A program made the translations under genes and the position numbers. This document shows, piece by piece, positions 50,552 to 59,638 of a DNA stretch of 64,000 bases (positions are counted from its first letter, which is position 1; the number at the start of each line of letters is the position of its first letter). Source of the DNA: Alphaproteobacteria bacterium (GTDB lineage: Bacteria > Pseudomonadota > Alphaproteobacteria > Paracaedibacterales > VGCI01); assembly GCA_019746225.1 (NCBI GenBank), contig JAIESE010000001.1, forward strand, positions 1 to 64,000, in the 5' to 3' direction. The notes beneath the pieces are model-generated. The model saw only the letters and a program-made list of their open reading frames with translations. It was not told the DNA's origin and did not search any database.

Positions 50552-51571
50552 ATGAATACTATCCCTGTTTGTATGTTCCCAACCAAAGTAATAATGATCG
50601 ATGATGACATTGCATTATTAAAGGATCTTGAACTTTATCTTGATGATTCCAGATTCACTTATCAATTCTATAATAGCCCCCATCAAGCATTAACTTACTT
50701 AAACGAAGGTTATAATCCGGATTCATTCGAGAAACGACTCGTATGCCAACCAGATGAGGATAAATGGCAACACGCAAAGCTAGATGTTAACATTTATGAC
50801 CTATTGAAGGAAATTTATAACCCGAGACGATTCGAGAGTATATCAACGATTATCGTAGATTATGCCATGCCTGGTATAAATGGATTGGAACTTTGCGAGA
50901 AAATTACAGACCCTTCAATTCAGAAAATTCTTCTGACAGGAGAGGGAGATGAGCAACTGGCGATTCAAGCATTTAATAAGGGGATTATACATCGATATAT
51001 CAGAAAGCAAGATCCTGACATCCTTAACATCTTAAATCAAAGCCTTTTTGAAACTCAGCGTGCTTACTTTACAAAAGTTTCTCAACTCATGTTAGACGTT
51101 GCCACTTTTAGCACCAAGAAGAACTGCCTAAATGATCCTGTGTTTATTGATTTCTTTGATAAAATCATTAAAGAGAAAAACATCACTGAGTACTATTTAT
51201 TTGAAACTACAGGGAATTTTCTGCTTCTGGATGACAAATCAAACGCCCATGGTCTTTTTACCTACACCAAAGATCAACTCAACATGTGGCATGAAGATTT
51301 ACCAGAGGGTGAAGCGGCTCCTCAAACCCTCTTAAATGACTTAAAAAGCTATAAAAAGATGATTTGTTTTCATGATAAAAATACCATCACCATTCCTGCA
51401 GGCTCCCAGTGGGAAAAGTATGCCTATCCTCTTCAAACATTAGAAGGCGGATTCGAGACGTACCACATTGCCTGCGCTCCGAATATGCTCGACATAGAAA
51501 CAAACAAAGTTTGCACATTTCAAGACTTTATAAAGGGGTATCAGAAGGATTCGGCAGCAGTAAGTAAATAA
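50552..51571 (+). CDS. LqsR-like response regulator with receiver domain and unknown output domain
   Basis: The 339-residue protein begins with a receiver domain: acidic pocket VIMIDDDIALLKD near residue 18, phosphoacceptor D103 in STIIVDYAMPGING, the threonine in ILLTGEGDE and the lysine in YIRKQD. An insertion of about 35 residues separates the first two elements, which is unusual and also occurs in LqsR-type regulators as I recall them. The C-terminal half (residues about 190-330, for example ITEYYLFETTGNFLLLDDKS) has no HTH and no recognised enzyme motif; it may bind a partner or ligand. AAGGAG is well placed. Strongly linked to the kinase by order and strand. Confidence 0.8.
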   Translation: MNTIPVCMFPTKVIMIDDDIALLKDLELYLDDSRFTYQFYNSPHQALTYLNEGYNPDSFEKRLVCQPDEDKWQHAKLDVNIYDLLKEIYNPRRFESISTIIVDYAMPGINGLELCEKITDPSIQKILLTGEGDEQLAIQAFNKGIIHRYIRKQDPDILNILNQSLFETQRAYFTKVSQLMLDVATFSTKKNCLNDPVFIDFFDKIIKEKNITEYYLFETTGNFLLLDDKSNAHGLFTYTKDQLNMWHEDLPEGEAAPQTLLNDLKSYKKMICFHDKNTITIPAGSQWEKYAYPLQTLEGGFETYHIACAPNMLDIETNKVCTFQDFIKGYQKDSAAVSK

Positions 51572-51627
51572 GCACTTTTTAATATCTTTTGCATAAGTTT
51601 GGCTAAATGTAATAAAGGAGCAAACAC

Positions 51628-52521
51628 ATGATAATAATTAAAAAAACACACCTATTTTTTATATCTTCGTTGCTAGCTATGAGTAACCATGTAAATGCAG
51701 CAGAGCTAGCTGCTTCTGAACAATCCTATCCGAAAATGGGAAATCTATATTTGCCACTACCGGCAGGGGCATTGGGTGTATACCGACAGGGAAATCAATT
51801 AATCATACCATATGAGGATTCAAGGGGAGCAATAGGAATGGATGTACGGGAAATCCCTCAAGGATCTCAGGCACTTTTCCCAAACTATATTGGATTACAA
51901 GGAGCAACTGTGCTTTTTGAAAGTTCAGATTCACCAAGGATGCGTGATCCGGCCATTCGGCACCACAGTTCTCAAACAGTTAAGATTAAGGCAAAAGATC
52001 TACAAGTGCAGCTCTTACAGGTTGAATTTCCTGAATATCTCTTTAAATTTAATTACTTAGATTTGTCAAATTTCAACTTATCAGCTTCATGTCTCACTGA
52101 TTTTCTCAGCCAAGCAGATTTAAGTAATATAAGAGAAATTGATGTGTCTTGCCCGCCCGAACACGCATCTTTATATAATGCCAATGATTTCCTTGCAAAA
52201 TTATTTGCAAATAATACGTTACGGAGTTTAACAACCATTGATGCAAGTGGTAGTAACATCAGTAAAGCCACACTAGAAATGTTGAGAACTAAAAGTAATT
52301 TACGGGAACCATTAATTAGGGATACCTGGAAATTAGATGAGTCTTATGGTAAAAAAGTTGCCCCTGTCGAAATAAAAATTGTAAATACACCTATTGCTAG
52401 TTTACAAAGAGCAGAAAAAAAACAACTGCAAGTTCCTGGTGAAAGCCGGTTTAGTATTCTGTACCGATCTAGTGATTATTTCCCAGGGTCAGCCGCGCAT
52501 TTGCAGTTGTTATTAAAATGA
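51628..52521 (+). CDS. Secreted protein downstream of the response regulator, with degenerate LRR-like segment
   Basis: The 297-residue protein has a signal peptide (THLFFISSLLAMSNHVNAAE) and an AAGGAG site 7 bases before the ATG. The region from about 140 to 210 (FNYLDLSNFNLSASCLTDFL, LRSLTTIDASGSNISKATLE) looks like a few degenerate leucine-rich repeats. The N-terminal part is unknown. It lies 56 bases after the response regulator on the same strand, so it may be part of the same transcript and a possible output of the signalling cassette. No terminator separates them. Confidence 0.7.
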   Translation: MIIIKKTHLFFISSLLAMSNHVNAAELAASEQSYPKMGNLYLPLPAGALGVYRQGNQLIIPYEDSRGAIGMDVREIPQGSQALFPNYIGLQGATVLFESSDSPRMRDPAIRHHSSQTVKIKAKDLQVQLLQVEFPEYLFKFNYLDLSNFNLSASCLTDFLSQADLSNIREIDVSCPPEHASLYNANDFLAKLFANNTLRSLTTIDASGSNISKATLEMLRTKSNLREPLIRDTWKLDESYGKKVAPVEIKIVNTPIASLQRAEKKQLQVPGESRFSILYRSSDYFPGSAAHLQLLLK

Positions 52522-52579
52522 TTGGTATAGTTTCTAGAAGCTAGAATTCATATTAATTTCTTAAAGAACACCCAATTAG

Positions 52580-52771
52580 TTAAGGTTGATGTAGGATAGA
52601 AAATACATTTTGAGGTCCCTCTTGGACATAGCCCATCTGCACCAAATCACACAGAAGCAGATCAAGGTCTTTGGAGCTTCTGAACTTGGATTCCTGCCCT
52701 TTATTGGCAATAATTTTCTAAATGTCGCCTTGTTGCGCTGTCGCATTGAATTTGAGGTGTAATTTTACTCT
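52580..52771 (-). pseudogene. C-terminal remnant of a mobile-element gene with an internal TAG
   Basis: In one minus-strand frame the DNA reads LHLKFNATAQQGDI, a TAG, then KIIANKGQESKF, RSSKDLDLLLCDL and VQMGYVQEGPQNVFSILHQP before TAA. This looks like the C terminus of the large helicase/primase-like proteins of such islands (DUF3987 type), with a CAG to TAG change. There is no start. The identity is tentative; that it is coding debris is fairly clear. Confidence 0.5.
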
Positions 52772-52864
52772 TTAAGGGAAAATTGCAAGTCTTGAAAAAG
52801 GAACAGGATGTAGATGAGGGGTGCATTAAAAGAGAAAAATATTTTGCACTTCAACCCTGTTTTT

Positions 52865-52885
52865 GCGGCACCAGTGCGGCACTGG
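52865..52885 (+). repeat. Inner direct repeat near the right island end, possible integrase arm site
   Basis: GCGGCACCAGTGCGGCACTGG matches 44501-44521 at 19 of 21 positions, in the same orientation, 44 bases inside the right attachment repeat. Confidence 0.5.
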
Positions 52886-52928
52886 GCTTTTTTCGTCTTT
52901 TCTGGAAACCTCTGTAAGCCTTGATATG

Positions 52929-53007
<79 letters not shown>

Positions 53008-53155
53008 ATAGGTAAAAACGTGAGGGCATGCCTCAAATCTTAAAGTTAGATTATTATGCTTATTTAGGGATTATTGCAAGATAAATATGCGTCCCTCCTT
53101 GCATTTCTTTTCTGGACGTGTGAAATACAATATGTCAAAGTCAGGAAAATAAGGA

Positions 53156-53890
53156 ATGAGGGTTACTTTGACACAGCCACGCCCCGATATGATTGAAATT
53201 GTTCGCTTTGACCAGGTTGGCCTTCGGTATCCTGGCGCTCAAGTGCTGCAAAATTTGAGCTTTTCCTTGAAGATTGGATCCTTCCATTTCTTGACCGGGG
53301 TCAGTGGCGCCGGAAAAACGTCTCTCCTAAAGCTCATTTATCGGGGCATTTTACCCACTCACGGCACAGTGCGCGTATTTGGCAAAGACATCACCCGAAT
53401 CAACGCATCAGCTCTTCCCATCTTTCGCCAACGCATCGGACTTGTCCTTCAAGATTGTCGCCTTCTGCCCCATTTAAGCATTGTCGATAACGTCGCCCTT
53501 GCGCTCACGATCACCGGTGTCAAACTCAACCAAGCGCGTGGACAAGCTGTTGAGTTGCTGCAGTGGGCAGGCCTTGGAAATCATTTAAAACAAAACCCCA
53601 CAACCCTTTCGGATGGTCAAAAACAACGCGTGGCCATCGCCCGTGCTGTGATCACCCGCCCCCTCATTTTGCTCGCGGACGAGCCAACAGGCCATTTGGA
53701 TCACGAAGCCGCCACGAGACTTGTACATCTGTTTCAAGAATTGAATCGAATTGGAACAACCATTCTACTCGCAACCCATAGCCGTGCGCTTGTTGCAGAA
53801 TTTCCTTATGAAGAGTTGCATCTCTATCAAGGCCAACTGATCGCCAATCGTCAACCCCCCCCTCCACAGGCCAGAAGTATCTATGCGTAA
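53156..53890 (+). CDS. ftsE: Cell-division ABC ATPase FtsE
   Basis: The 244-residue ATPase has Walker A TGVSGAGKTSLLK, the Q-loop VLQDCRLLPHL, signature LSDGQKQR, Walker B LILLADEPTGHLD and the H-loop LLATHSRAL. With FtsX it activates cell-wall hydrolases at the division site. The motif MIEIVRFDQVGLRYPG at 53189 is the usual family start, so the first 11 residues may not be translated; neither start has an ideal ribosome site. It overlaps ftsX by 8 bases. It sits directly after the initiator tRNA. Confidence 0.9.
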   Translation: MRVTLTQPRPDMIEIVRFDQVGLRYPGAQVLQNLSFSLKIGSFHFLTGVSGAGKTSLLKLIYRGILPTHGTVRVFGKDITRINASALPIFRQRIGLVLQDCRLLPHLSIVDNVALALTITGVKLNQARGQAVELLQWAGLGNHLKQNPTTLSDGQKQRVAIARAVITRPLILLADEPTGHLDHEAATRLVHLFQELNRIGTTILLATHSRALVAEFPYEELHLYQGQLIANRQPPPPQARSIYA

Positions 53891-54773
53891 ACCCCCTCCC
53901 CAAACCATTGATGATATCCCGGTCGGGCAAGATGTAGGTAGTCGTTATGTATGCTGGATTGTGGGGCTCATGGTGTTTTTATTGAGTCTTGTTTTTGCCG
54001 GCGCTGTCTCCATTTCCTCGTCCTTGAATCAATGGAATTTAGGAAATACCAGCCGGCTGACCATCGAGCTTCCATTACATGGCGTTCAAGATCCGGAGAC
54101 CATGATTGAAAATGTTTTGGCAACGTTGCAAAGAACCCCTGGCATCGCAAGCGTCAAACTGGTCAACAATCAAGAAGTCTTAAAATTGCTTCAACCTTGG
54201 GTTGGCCAAATCAATCTGCTTCAGGATTTGACCCTCCCCGCTTTAATTGATGTGGATATGAAACCGAATGTCGTTGCAAATGTGGGAGAAATAACAGAAA
54301 CCCTCCATCAGATTTCTCCCGCCATTCGCATTGAAGAGCATACCCAATGGCAACACACCCTTGAGAAGTTGCGCCTTTCTTTAGAAGCGATGGCCTATCT
54401 GTTTATCAGTTTGATTGGCGCAACGGTGATGGTCACCATTACACTCATTACCCGCTCGTCACTTGCCACCCACTCCAGCATTATTGACGTCTTAAGATTG
54501 GTCGGTGCGAACAATGGTTATATTGCGCGTAAATTCCAACGGCGTGCCTTTTGGCTCGCCTTAAAAGGCGGCGCCTGGGGGGTTGCTATTGCCATCCCGA
54601 CGATTCTTTTTCTGAATGGGTTAAGCTTGCGCTTGGGCGTCTCAGAGGCCTTAAAACCAAATTTAAGTATTACACTCTTGATTGCGATTTTGGTGCTGCC
54701 CTTTATTGTTGGAGGGATCAGCTTTATGGCAGCACGCTTCTCTGTTCTTAGAACTTTAGCACGATTGGGGTAA
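53883..54773 (+). CDS. ftsX: Cell-division protein FtsX
   Basis: The 296-residue membrane protein has an N-terminal helix (VCWIVGLMVFLLSLVFAGAV), a periplasmic ECD of about 110 residues and three C-terminal helices (YLFISLIGATVMVTITLIT, GGAWGVAIAIPTILFL, ITLLIAILVLPFIVGGIS), the FtsX arrangement. IIDVLRLVGANNGYIARKF is the conserved cytoplasmic coupling loop that contacts FtsE. Length is typical. Overlap of 8 bases with ftsE indicates coupled translation. Confidence 0.9.
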   Translation: MRKPPPQTIDDIPVGQDVGSRYVCWIVGLMVFLLSLVFAGAVSISSSLNQWNLGNTSRLTIELPLHGVQDPETMIENVLATLQRTPGIASVKLVNNQEVLKLLQPWVGQINLLQDLTLPALIDVDMKPNVVANVGEITETLHQISPAIRIEEHTQWQHTLEKLRLSLEAMAYLFISLIGATVMVTITLITRSSLATHSSIIDVLRLVGANNGYIARKFQRRAFWLALKGGAWGVAIAIPTILFLNGLSLRLGVSEALKPNLSITLLIAILVLPFIVGGISFMAARFSVLRTLARLG

Positions 54774-54778
54774 AGAAT

Positions 54779-55726
54779 TTGGGGCGTTTGATTCATCGAA
54801 TTCTTCAAGTCATCTTCCTCCTCCTCCTTTTCTGGATGGGAGGTTTTGGTGTTTTTATCTTTGCCATTCCAAGACATGTCGAAGATAACCATACCAATAC
54901 CCAAGCTATCGTGGTTCTAACGGGGGGACGTGAGCGTTTAAAGACGGGATACCAACTGCTCAAAGACAACCGCGCTCACATGATTTTTATCTCTGGTGTT
55001 CATCCTGAGGAAAATTTAAAGTCCCTTTTCAAACTCCTCGAGACCTCTGGCGTGATTGCTCGCGAAGAGCGTAAACCCTTAACTCCGGTAACTCACCTTG
55101 GGTTTGACGCTGAGAACACGAAAGAAAATGCCGAAGAAACGGCAGCATGGGTCAAGAAAAATAAGGTCACGTCACTTCGTCTGGTCACTGCTGCTTATCA
55201 TATGCCACGAAGTTTGCTGGAGCTTCATCGTTTGCTCCCCCAAACCACAATTATTCCCCATCCTGTCTTCCCCAATGGGTTTACACCATTGCGCTGGTGG
55301 CGTTATGAGGGGGCGTTTTCTCTGATTTTTTCCGAGTATAATAAGTTTTTGTGGGCCTTTATGAGAATGCATGTGCCCTTCGAAACACATCCCTTAACGA
55401 GTGAGAGGGAGCCTCTTATGAACCAAATTTATAAAATTTTGACTCGCGAAGAGTGGCAGAAGTTTCAAAAGGAGGGGGTGTTTTATGGCAGCTCTCTCGA
55501 CCTCAAGGATGGCTTTATGCATTGCGCTCTAGAAGACCAATATCCAAAAATTCGAGAGAAGTTTTTGAAGAATCAAAGCCCTGTAATTTTGCTGAGCATT
55601 GATCCAAAAAAGCTTCCCGAAGGCGCCTTGAAAATTGAAGCCAACAAACCAGGTGGCACGGAATATCCCCACCTGTATGGCTCCCTTCCCCTCGATGCAG
55701 TAATTTCTTGGAAAGCTATTTCATAG
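54779..55726 (+). CDS. YdcF/ElyC-type DUF218 protein fused to a DUF952 domain
   Basis: The start is TTG at 54779, 5 bases after ftsX. Residues 1-210 form a YdcF-like protein: a membrane helix (LQVIFLLLLFWMGGFGVFIF), AIVVLTGGRERLKTG, FDAENTKENAEETAAW, LVTAAYHMPRSLLEL and HPVFPNG, all DUF218 landmarks. Residues 214-315 (NQIYKILTREEWQKFQKEGV, DGFMHCALEDQ, HLYGSLPLDAVI) are a complete DUF952 domain. YdcF after ftsEX is normal in Alphaproteobacteria; the fused DUF952 is not. MNQIYKI is preceded by GAGCCTCTT, not a ribosome site, and no stop separates the two parts. The role of the fusion is unknown. Confidence 0.85.
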   Translation: MGRLIHRILQVIFLLLLFWMGGFGVFIFAIPRHVEDNHTNTQAIVVLTGGRERLKTGYQLLKDNRAHMIFISGVHPEENLKSLFKLLETSGVIAREERKPLTPVTHLGFDAENTKENAEETAAWVKKNKVTSLRLVTAAYHMPRSLLELHRLLPQTTIIPHPVFPNGFTPLRWWRYEGAFSLIFSEYNKFLWAFMRMHVPFETHPLTSEREPLMNQIYKILTREEWQKFQKEGVFYGSSLDLKDGFMHCALEDQYPKIREKFLKNQSPVILLSIDPKKLPEGALKIEANKPGGTEYPHLYGSLPLDAVISWKAIS

Positions 55727-55820
55727 GGCTGTAAATTCCCCTTTACAAAAAATATGAACTAGTTAAATATGAGTCTTGCATGATGATTTTATAAAAATTT
55801 TATTTAACATTGAGGGGCCC

Positions 55821-56264
55821 ATGAAAAAACTTCTGACTTCTTTACTTATTTTCTCTACAGTTCTTACCTTTGACATAAAAGCCTCAGATGAATTAAAAGC
55901 TCTACAAGAAACTGCGGTTGATCTAACAAGTTTGCAAGCTCTCGCAGATCAATCACCAAACAGTCCTCTCCAAGGCTATCTTTCCAATATAAAATTGTAC
56001 AATGAAAAGAGGAGTCTTGAGCAACGAGCTGAAGATTTAAGCATGACTTTATGGGGAAATAAAGGGACTGAGGAAGATGGTTTACTATCAAATCTACCTG
56101 TAGACCCCTTTAAAAGAAAAGAAGTGTTAGTTCAAAGAATTAATGCTGCCAAAGAGTGGTGGATTAAACGCCTTGAGTTCTTTGTCGCAGAAAGCAATTT
56201 GAAGAAAGTTGCGACGGAAACCAATCTCACGAGTTTAAAACAACCTAAACTCTTAAAAGAATAA
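55821..56264 (+). CDS. Small secreted hypothetical protein
   Basis: The start is placed at the ATG at 55821, preceded by GAGGGG and followed by a signal peptide (MKKLLTSLLIFSTVLTFDIK); the longer frame from 55776 lacks both features. The 147-residue product is mostly helical and charged, without cysteines, and I recognise no family. It converges on dapD, with 5 bases between the two stops. Likely periplasmic. Confidence 0.68.
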   Translation: MKKLLTSLLIFSTVLTFDIKASDELKALQETAVDLTSLQALADQSPNSPLQGYLSNIKLYNEKRSLEQRAEDLSMTLWGNKGTEEDGLLSNLPVDPFKRKEVLVQRINAAKEWWIKRLEFFVAESNLKKVATETNLTSLKQPKLLKE

Positions 56265-56269
56265 GTTTC

Positions 56270-57103
56270 TTAAAACCGCAGCAACTCATTAATCGCAGTT
56301 TTCGAACGCGTTTTCGCATCAACTTGTTTGACGATTACCGCACATGCTAAAGACGGTCGCGAGGCATCTAAAGCCGGCACTGTTCCTGGAACAACAACGG
56401 AATAGGGTGGCACGCGACCGTAAGTCACCTCGCCAGTTTCACGGTTAATAATTTTGGTCGAAGCGCCGATAAAGACACCCATAGAGATTACAGAACCTTC
56501 TTCAACAATGACACCCTCGGCGACTTCGCTACGCGCGCCAATGAAGCAATTGTCTTCAATGATGACAGGATTTGCTTGTAAAGGTTCAAGAACACCTCCG
56601 ATCCCCACACCCCCAGAAATATGGCAGTTCTCGCCAATCTGAGCGCACGACCCGATCGTCACCCACGTATCAACCATGGTCCCAGCACCAACATAAGCTC
56701 CAACATTTATGAAACTGGGCATAAGAACAACGTTAGGGGCGATAAAAGCGGAATGACGGATGATGCTGCCGGGAACAGCGCGAAAGCCAGCACTTACAAA
56801 GTCATTTTCAGACCAGCCGCCACATTTCAAAGGAACTTTGTCGAACCAAGGGGCACCAGATGGCCCCCCTTCTATGACTTGCGACCCCTTCAGTCGAAAC
56901 GACAACAGAATCGCTTTCTTAATCCACTGGTGCGTTTCCCAGCCATGGGCCCTTTTTGTTACCACACGGAGATGGCCTTGATCCAATAAGTTGAGCACAT
57001 GATCTACTGCAGCCAGGATCTCTCCGCTCGTTTGGGGAGATAAATTTTCCCGATTCTCCCACGCAGTTTCGATGATGGATTGTTCAGCTGTCATGGTGAT
57101 CAT
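56270..57103 (-). CDS. dapD: Tetrahydrodipicolinate N-succinyltransferase
   Basis: The 277-residue enzyme uses succinyl-CoA in the lysine/diaminopimelate pathway. The N-terminal helical domain is followed by the left-handed beta-helix, with [58 protein letters not shown] and [20 protein letters not shown], all characteristic of DapD. Usual length. It lies 3 bases after engB in the yidC-engB-dapD run. Confidence 0.95.
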   Translation of the reverse strand: MITMTAEQSIIETAWENRENLSPQTSGEILAAVDHVLNLLDQGHLRVVTKRAHGWETHQWIKKAILLSFRLKGSQVIEGGPSGAPWFDKVPLKCGGWSENDFVSAGFRAVPGSIIRHSAFIAPNVVLMPSFINVGAYVGAGTMVDTWVTIGSCAQIGENCHISGGVGIGGVLEPLQANPVIIEDNCFIGARSEVAEGVIVEEGSVISMGVFIGASTKIINRETGEVTYGRVPPYSVVVPGTVPALDASRPSLACAVIVKQVDAKTRSKTAINELLRF

Positions 57104-57106
57104 TCC

Positions 57107-57760
57107 TTATATTTGTTGGGGACTTCCAATCGCAAATTGAGCAACCTCTGCGCGCAATTCAGAAATCCCTAATTTTTTGACCGTACTCGTCAAACTGATT
57201 TTAGGGTAGGCTGCGGGATGTTTTTTCAAGGTTTCTTCAATTGAATTTTGAAGGTCGCGTAGAGGCGTCGGGGAAACCTTGTCAACTTTGGTAAGGACGA
57301 TGCGATAGGACACGGCTGCAACATCAAGCATGCGCATCATTTCAAGATCATTTTCTTTCAACCCATGACGGCTATCCACCAACACATAGACCCGTGACAA
57401 GGTTGGGCGACCTTTCAGGTAAAGCTGGATCAGCTCGTTCCATTGGGCAATCGAGGTTTTTGAGGCTTTGGCATAGCCATACCCCGGCATGTCCACCAAG
57501 ACCAAGCGATTGGCCAGCGAAAAGAAGTTAAGCTGTTGGGTGCGCCCCGGCGTGTGGGAAACGCGCGCAAGGGTTGTCCGACCGGTCAGAGCATTAATGA
57601 GGCTGGATTTCCCAACATTGGAGCGCCCCGCAAATGAAATTTCCGGCTGACCAAATTCAGGCAAGTCCGTCAATGAAGCTGCACCTCTCAGGAAGTCACA
57701 TCCTTGTGCAAATAGCCAATTTCCCCACTCTAAAGCTTCCTGGTTAAACTCTTCTGACAT
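57107..57760 (-). CDS. engB: Ribosome-biogenesis GTPase EngB/YsxC
   Basis: The start chosen is the ATG at 57760 (MSEEFNQEALEWGNWLFAQG) with AAAGGA 8 bases upstream; the frame extends to 57823 but without a site. The 217-residue product has G1 AGRSNVGKSS, G3 DMPGYGYAK, G4 TKVDK and the family start CDFLRGAASLTDLPE. It assists 50S subunit assembly. It sits between yidC and dapD, as in many Alphaproteobacteria. Confidence 0.93.
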   Translation of the reverse strand: MSEEFNQEALEWGNWLFAQGCDFLRGAASLTDLPEFGQPEISFAGRSNVGKSSLINALTGRTTLARVSHTPGRTQQLNFFSLANRLVLVDMPGYGYAKASKTSIAQWNELIQLYLKGRPTLSRVYVLVDSRHGLKENDLEMMRMLDVAAVSYRIVLTKVDKVSPTPLRDLQNSIEETLKKHPAAYPKISLTSTVKKLGISELRAEVAQFAIGSPQQI

Positions 57761-57843
57761 TCGGTTAATCCTTTGGATTCCCTTGGGTGTTAACACATTT
57801 AGGGATTGAGGGTTAGGTATCAATGATCGGTAAGGCTGCTTTC

Positions 57844-57866
57844 ACCTCTCCCCTTGTGGGAGAGGT
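57844..57866. repeat. Short palindromic repeat in the gap between yidC and engB
   Basis: ACCTCTCCC, a CTTGT loop and GGGAGAGGT form a perfect 9-bp stem. The reverse complement matches the core of the palindrome at 18408-18430 with two differences, so it belongs to the same intergenic repeat family. Confidence 0.6.
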
Positions 57867-57916
57867 AAAAAATACAGGTTCTCTTTCTTAACAAACATCG
57901 CCCATAAGCGAGGCAG

Positions 57917-59620
57917 TTAACGCACTCTTTTCGCCTCAAGGCGCATAATAGTCCACTGCTGACCCATGGACAAAACGTTGTTCCAGGCCCAATAAATGAC
58001 CAACCCCGCTGGAAATGAAGCCAGAAGGAAAGTTAAGAAAAACGGCATGAGCATGAATGCTTTGGCTTGTGCTGGATCCGCAGGTTGTGGATTCAACTTT
58101 TGTTGCAAGAACATGGTCACACCCATAAGGATCGGCCAAGCACCAATCATCAACATTGACGGCGGCGTGAAAGGAAGCAGACCAAACAAGTTAACGACCG
58201 TTGTTGGATCGGGCGCAGACAAGTCTTGAATCCACCCATAGAAGGGAGCATGTCGCATTTCGAGTGTGACAAACAATACCTTATAGAGACAGAAAAATAC
58301 TGGTGCTTGAATCAACATGGGCAAGCAGCCCGCTAACGGGTTGATCTTTTCCTTGCGATACAAATCCATCAACTCTTGATTCATGCGCAGTTTATCGTCC
58401 CCAAATCGCTTTTTCAAAGCTTCAATCTTGGGCTGAACCTGCTTCATGTGCGACATGGATCGGTAGGATTTATTAGCGAGTGGGAAGAACGCCACTTTGA
58501 ACAAAACGGTCAATGCCAAGATTGCCAAGCCAAAATTACCCAAAAGGTTATGCAAATACTCTAATATGTAGAACAGCGGCTTGGTCAGGAAGTAGAACCA
58601 GCCGAAATCAACCGCCAGATCAAACTTATCAAACCCGAGTTTGGCTTCATAATCATCCAATACTCTTAAGATTTTGGCACCTGCAAAGAAGTGGTGCTTT
58701 ATCTCAACGCCAACGCCCGGTTTCACCTCAAGCACAGGGCCTAAGACTTGTGTTTGATACTGATCTTGTCCCTCAATGGTTTGGCCCTTAAATACTACTT
58801 TCTCGGTCGTTTTTTGGTTTGGAATCAGGGCTGCCAGCCAGTATTTATCTGTAATACCAACCCATCCCCCGGTAGATGTTTCTTCAATCGTTCCTTTTTC
58901 CTTGAGCTTGGAATAGGTTAATTCGGTCAGCTTTCCGTTCAAAACGCCGATGGGACCTTCATGTAAGATAAAGAACCCACCCACTTCTGGTGTTTCTAAA
59001 CGATTGATTTGTCCAAAAGAACTTAAAGAAACTGACGTTTCTTTGGTATTGGTAATTTTGTCCGTCACCGTGAACATATATTTGTCGTCAACCGTTATGG
59101 TGCGCTCAAACTTCAAGCCATCCCCATTGTCCCATTCCAAGACGACCGGCGAATCTTGAGTCAAGGCCGTAGCCTTGGTTTTCCAAACGCTTGTGGCATC
59201 CGGGAGTTTGATGGATGATTCTTTGGCAATCCACCCAAAATTCGCAAAATAGGCCCCTTTCGTTCCTTCCGGAGACAGAAGCGTAATGGGGGGGCTGGAT
59301 TTGTCCGTTGTTTCATGATAATTCAACAACATCAAGTCATCCAAGAGGCAGCCTTTTAAATTGATAGATCCTTTCAAAACGCCTGTCTTAATTGCTAAGC
59401 GCGGATTTAAGGCAAGGGCTTCTTTCGGTGGCAGATTTGTCTTAACGACTGGCAGGGCTGTGCCTGAAGGACTGGCGGGACTTTCCCCTTTCACTTGAAC
59501 AGTCGCTTCTGCTTGACGATTCAGGGCTTCGACCTTTGGGCGTTCATAAAAATAATTAAATCCAAGCCAAATGAAGATGGCGAGGGTTCCAGCAAGGATC
59601 AGATTTTTTTGTTCATTCAT
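57917..59620 (-). CDS. yidC: Membrane protein insertase YidC
   Basis: The 567-residue insertase has an N-terminal anchor (LILAGTLAIFIWLGFNYF), a large periplasmic P1 domain (residues 60-330) and the five-helix core from about 345 (FGLAILALTVLFKVAFFPLA, CLPMLIQAPVFFCLYKVLFV, PILMGVTMFLQQKLNPQ). The conserved cytoplasmic loop KKRFGDDKLRMNQELMDLYR and the intramembrane arginine region are present. Length is typical. It belongs to the rpmH-rnpA-yidD-yidC run. Confidence 0.95.
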   Translation of the reverse strand: MNEQKNLILAGTLAIFIWLGFNYFYERPKVEALNRQAEATVQVKGESPASPSGTALPVVKTNLPPKEALALNPRLAIKTGVLKGSINLKGCLLDDLMLLNYHETTDKSSPPITLLSPEGTKGAYFANFGWIAKESSIKLPDATSVWKTKATALTQDSPVVLEWDNGDGLKFERTITVDDKYMFTVTDKITNTKETSVSLSSFGQINRLETPEVGGFFILHEGPIGVLNGKLTELTYSKLKEKGTIEETSTGGWVGITDKYWLAALIPNQKTTEKVVFKGQTIEGQDQYQTQVLGPVLEVKPGVGVEIKHHFFAGAKILRVLDDYEAKLGFDKFDLAVDFGWFYFLTKPLFYILEYLHNLLGNFGLAILALTVLFKVAFFPLANKSYRSMSHMKQVQPKIEALKKRFGDDKLRMNQELMDLYRKEKINPLAGCLPMLIQAPVFFCLYKVLFVTLEMRHAPFYGWIQDLSAPDPTTVVNLFGLLPFTPPSMLMIGAWPILMGVTMFLQQKLNPQPADPAQAKAFMLMPFFLTFLLASFPAGLVIYWAWNNVLSMGQQWTIMRLEAKRVR

Positions 59621-59638
59621 GTGATTTCTCTACTCGTA

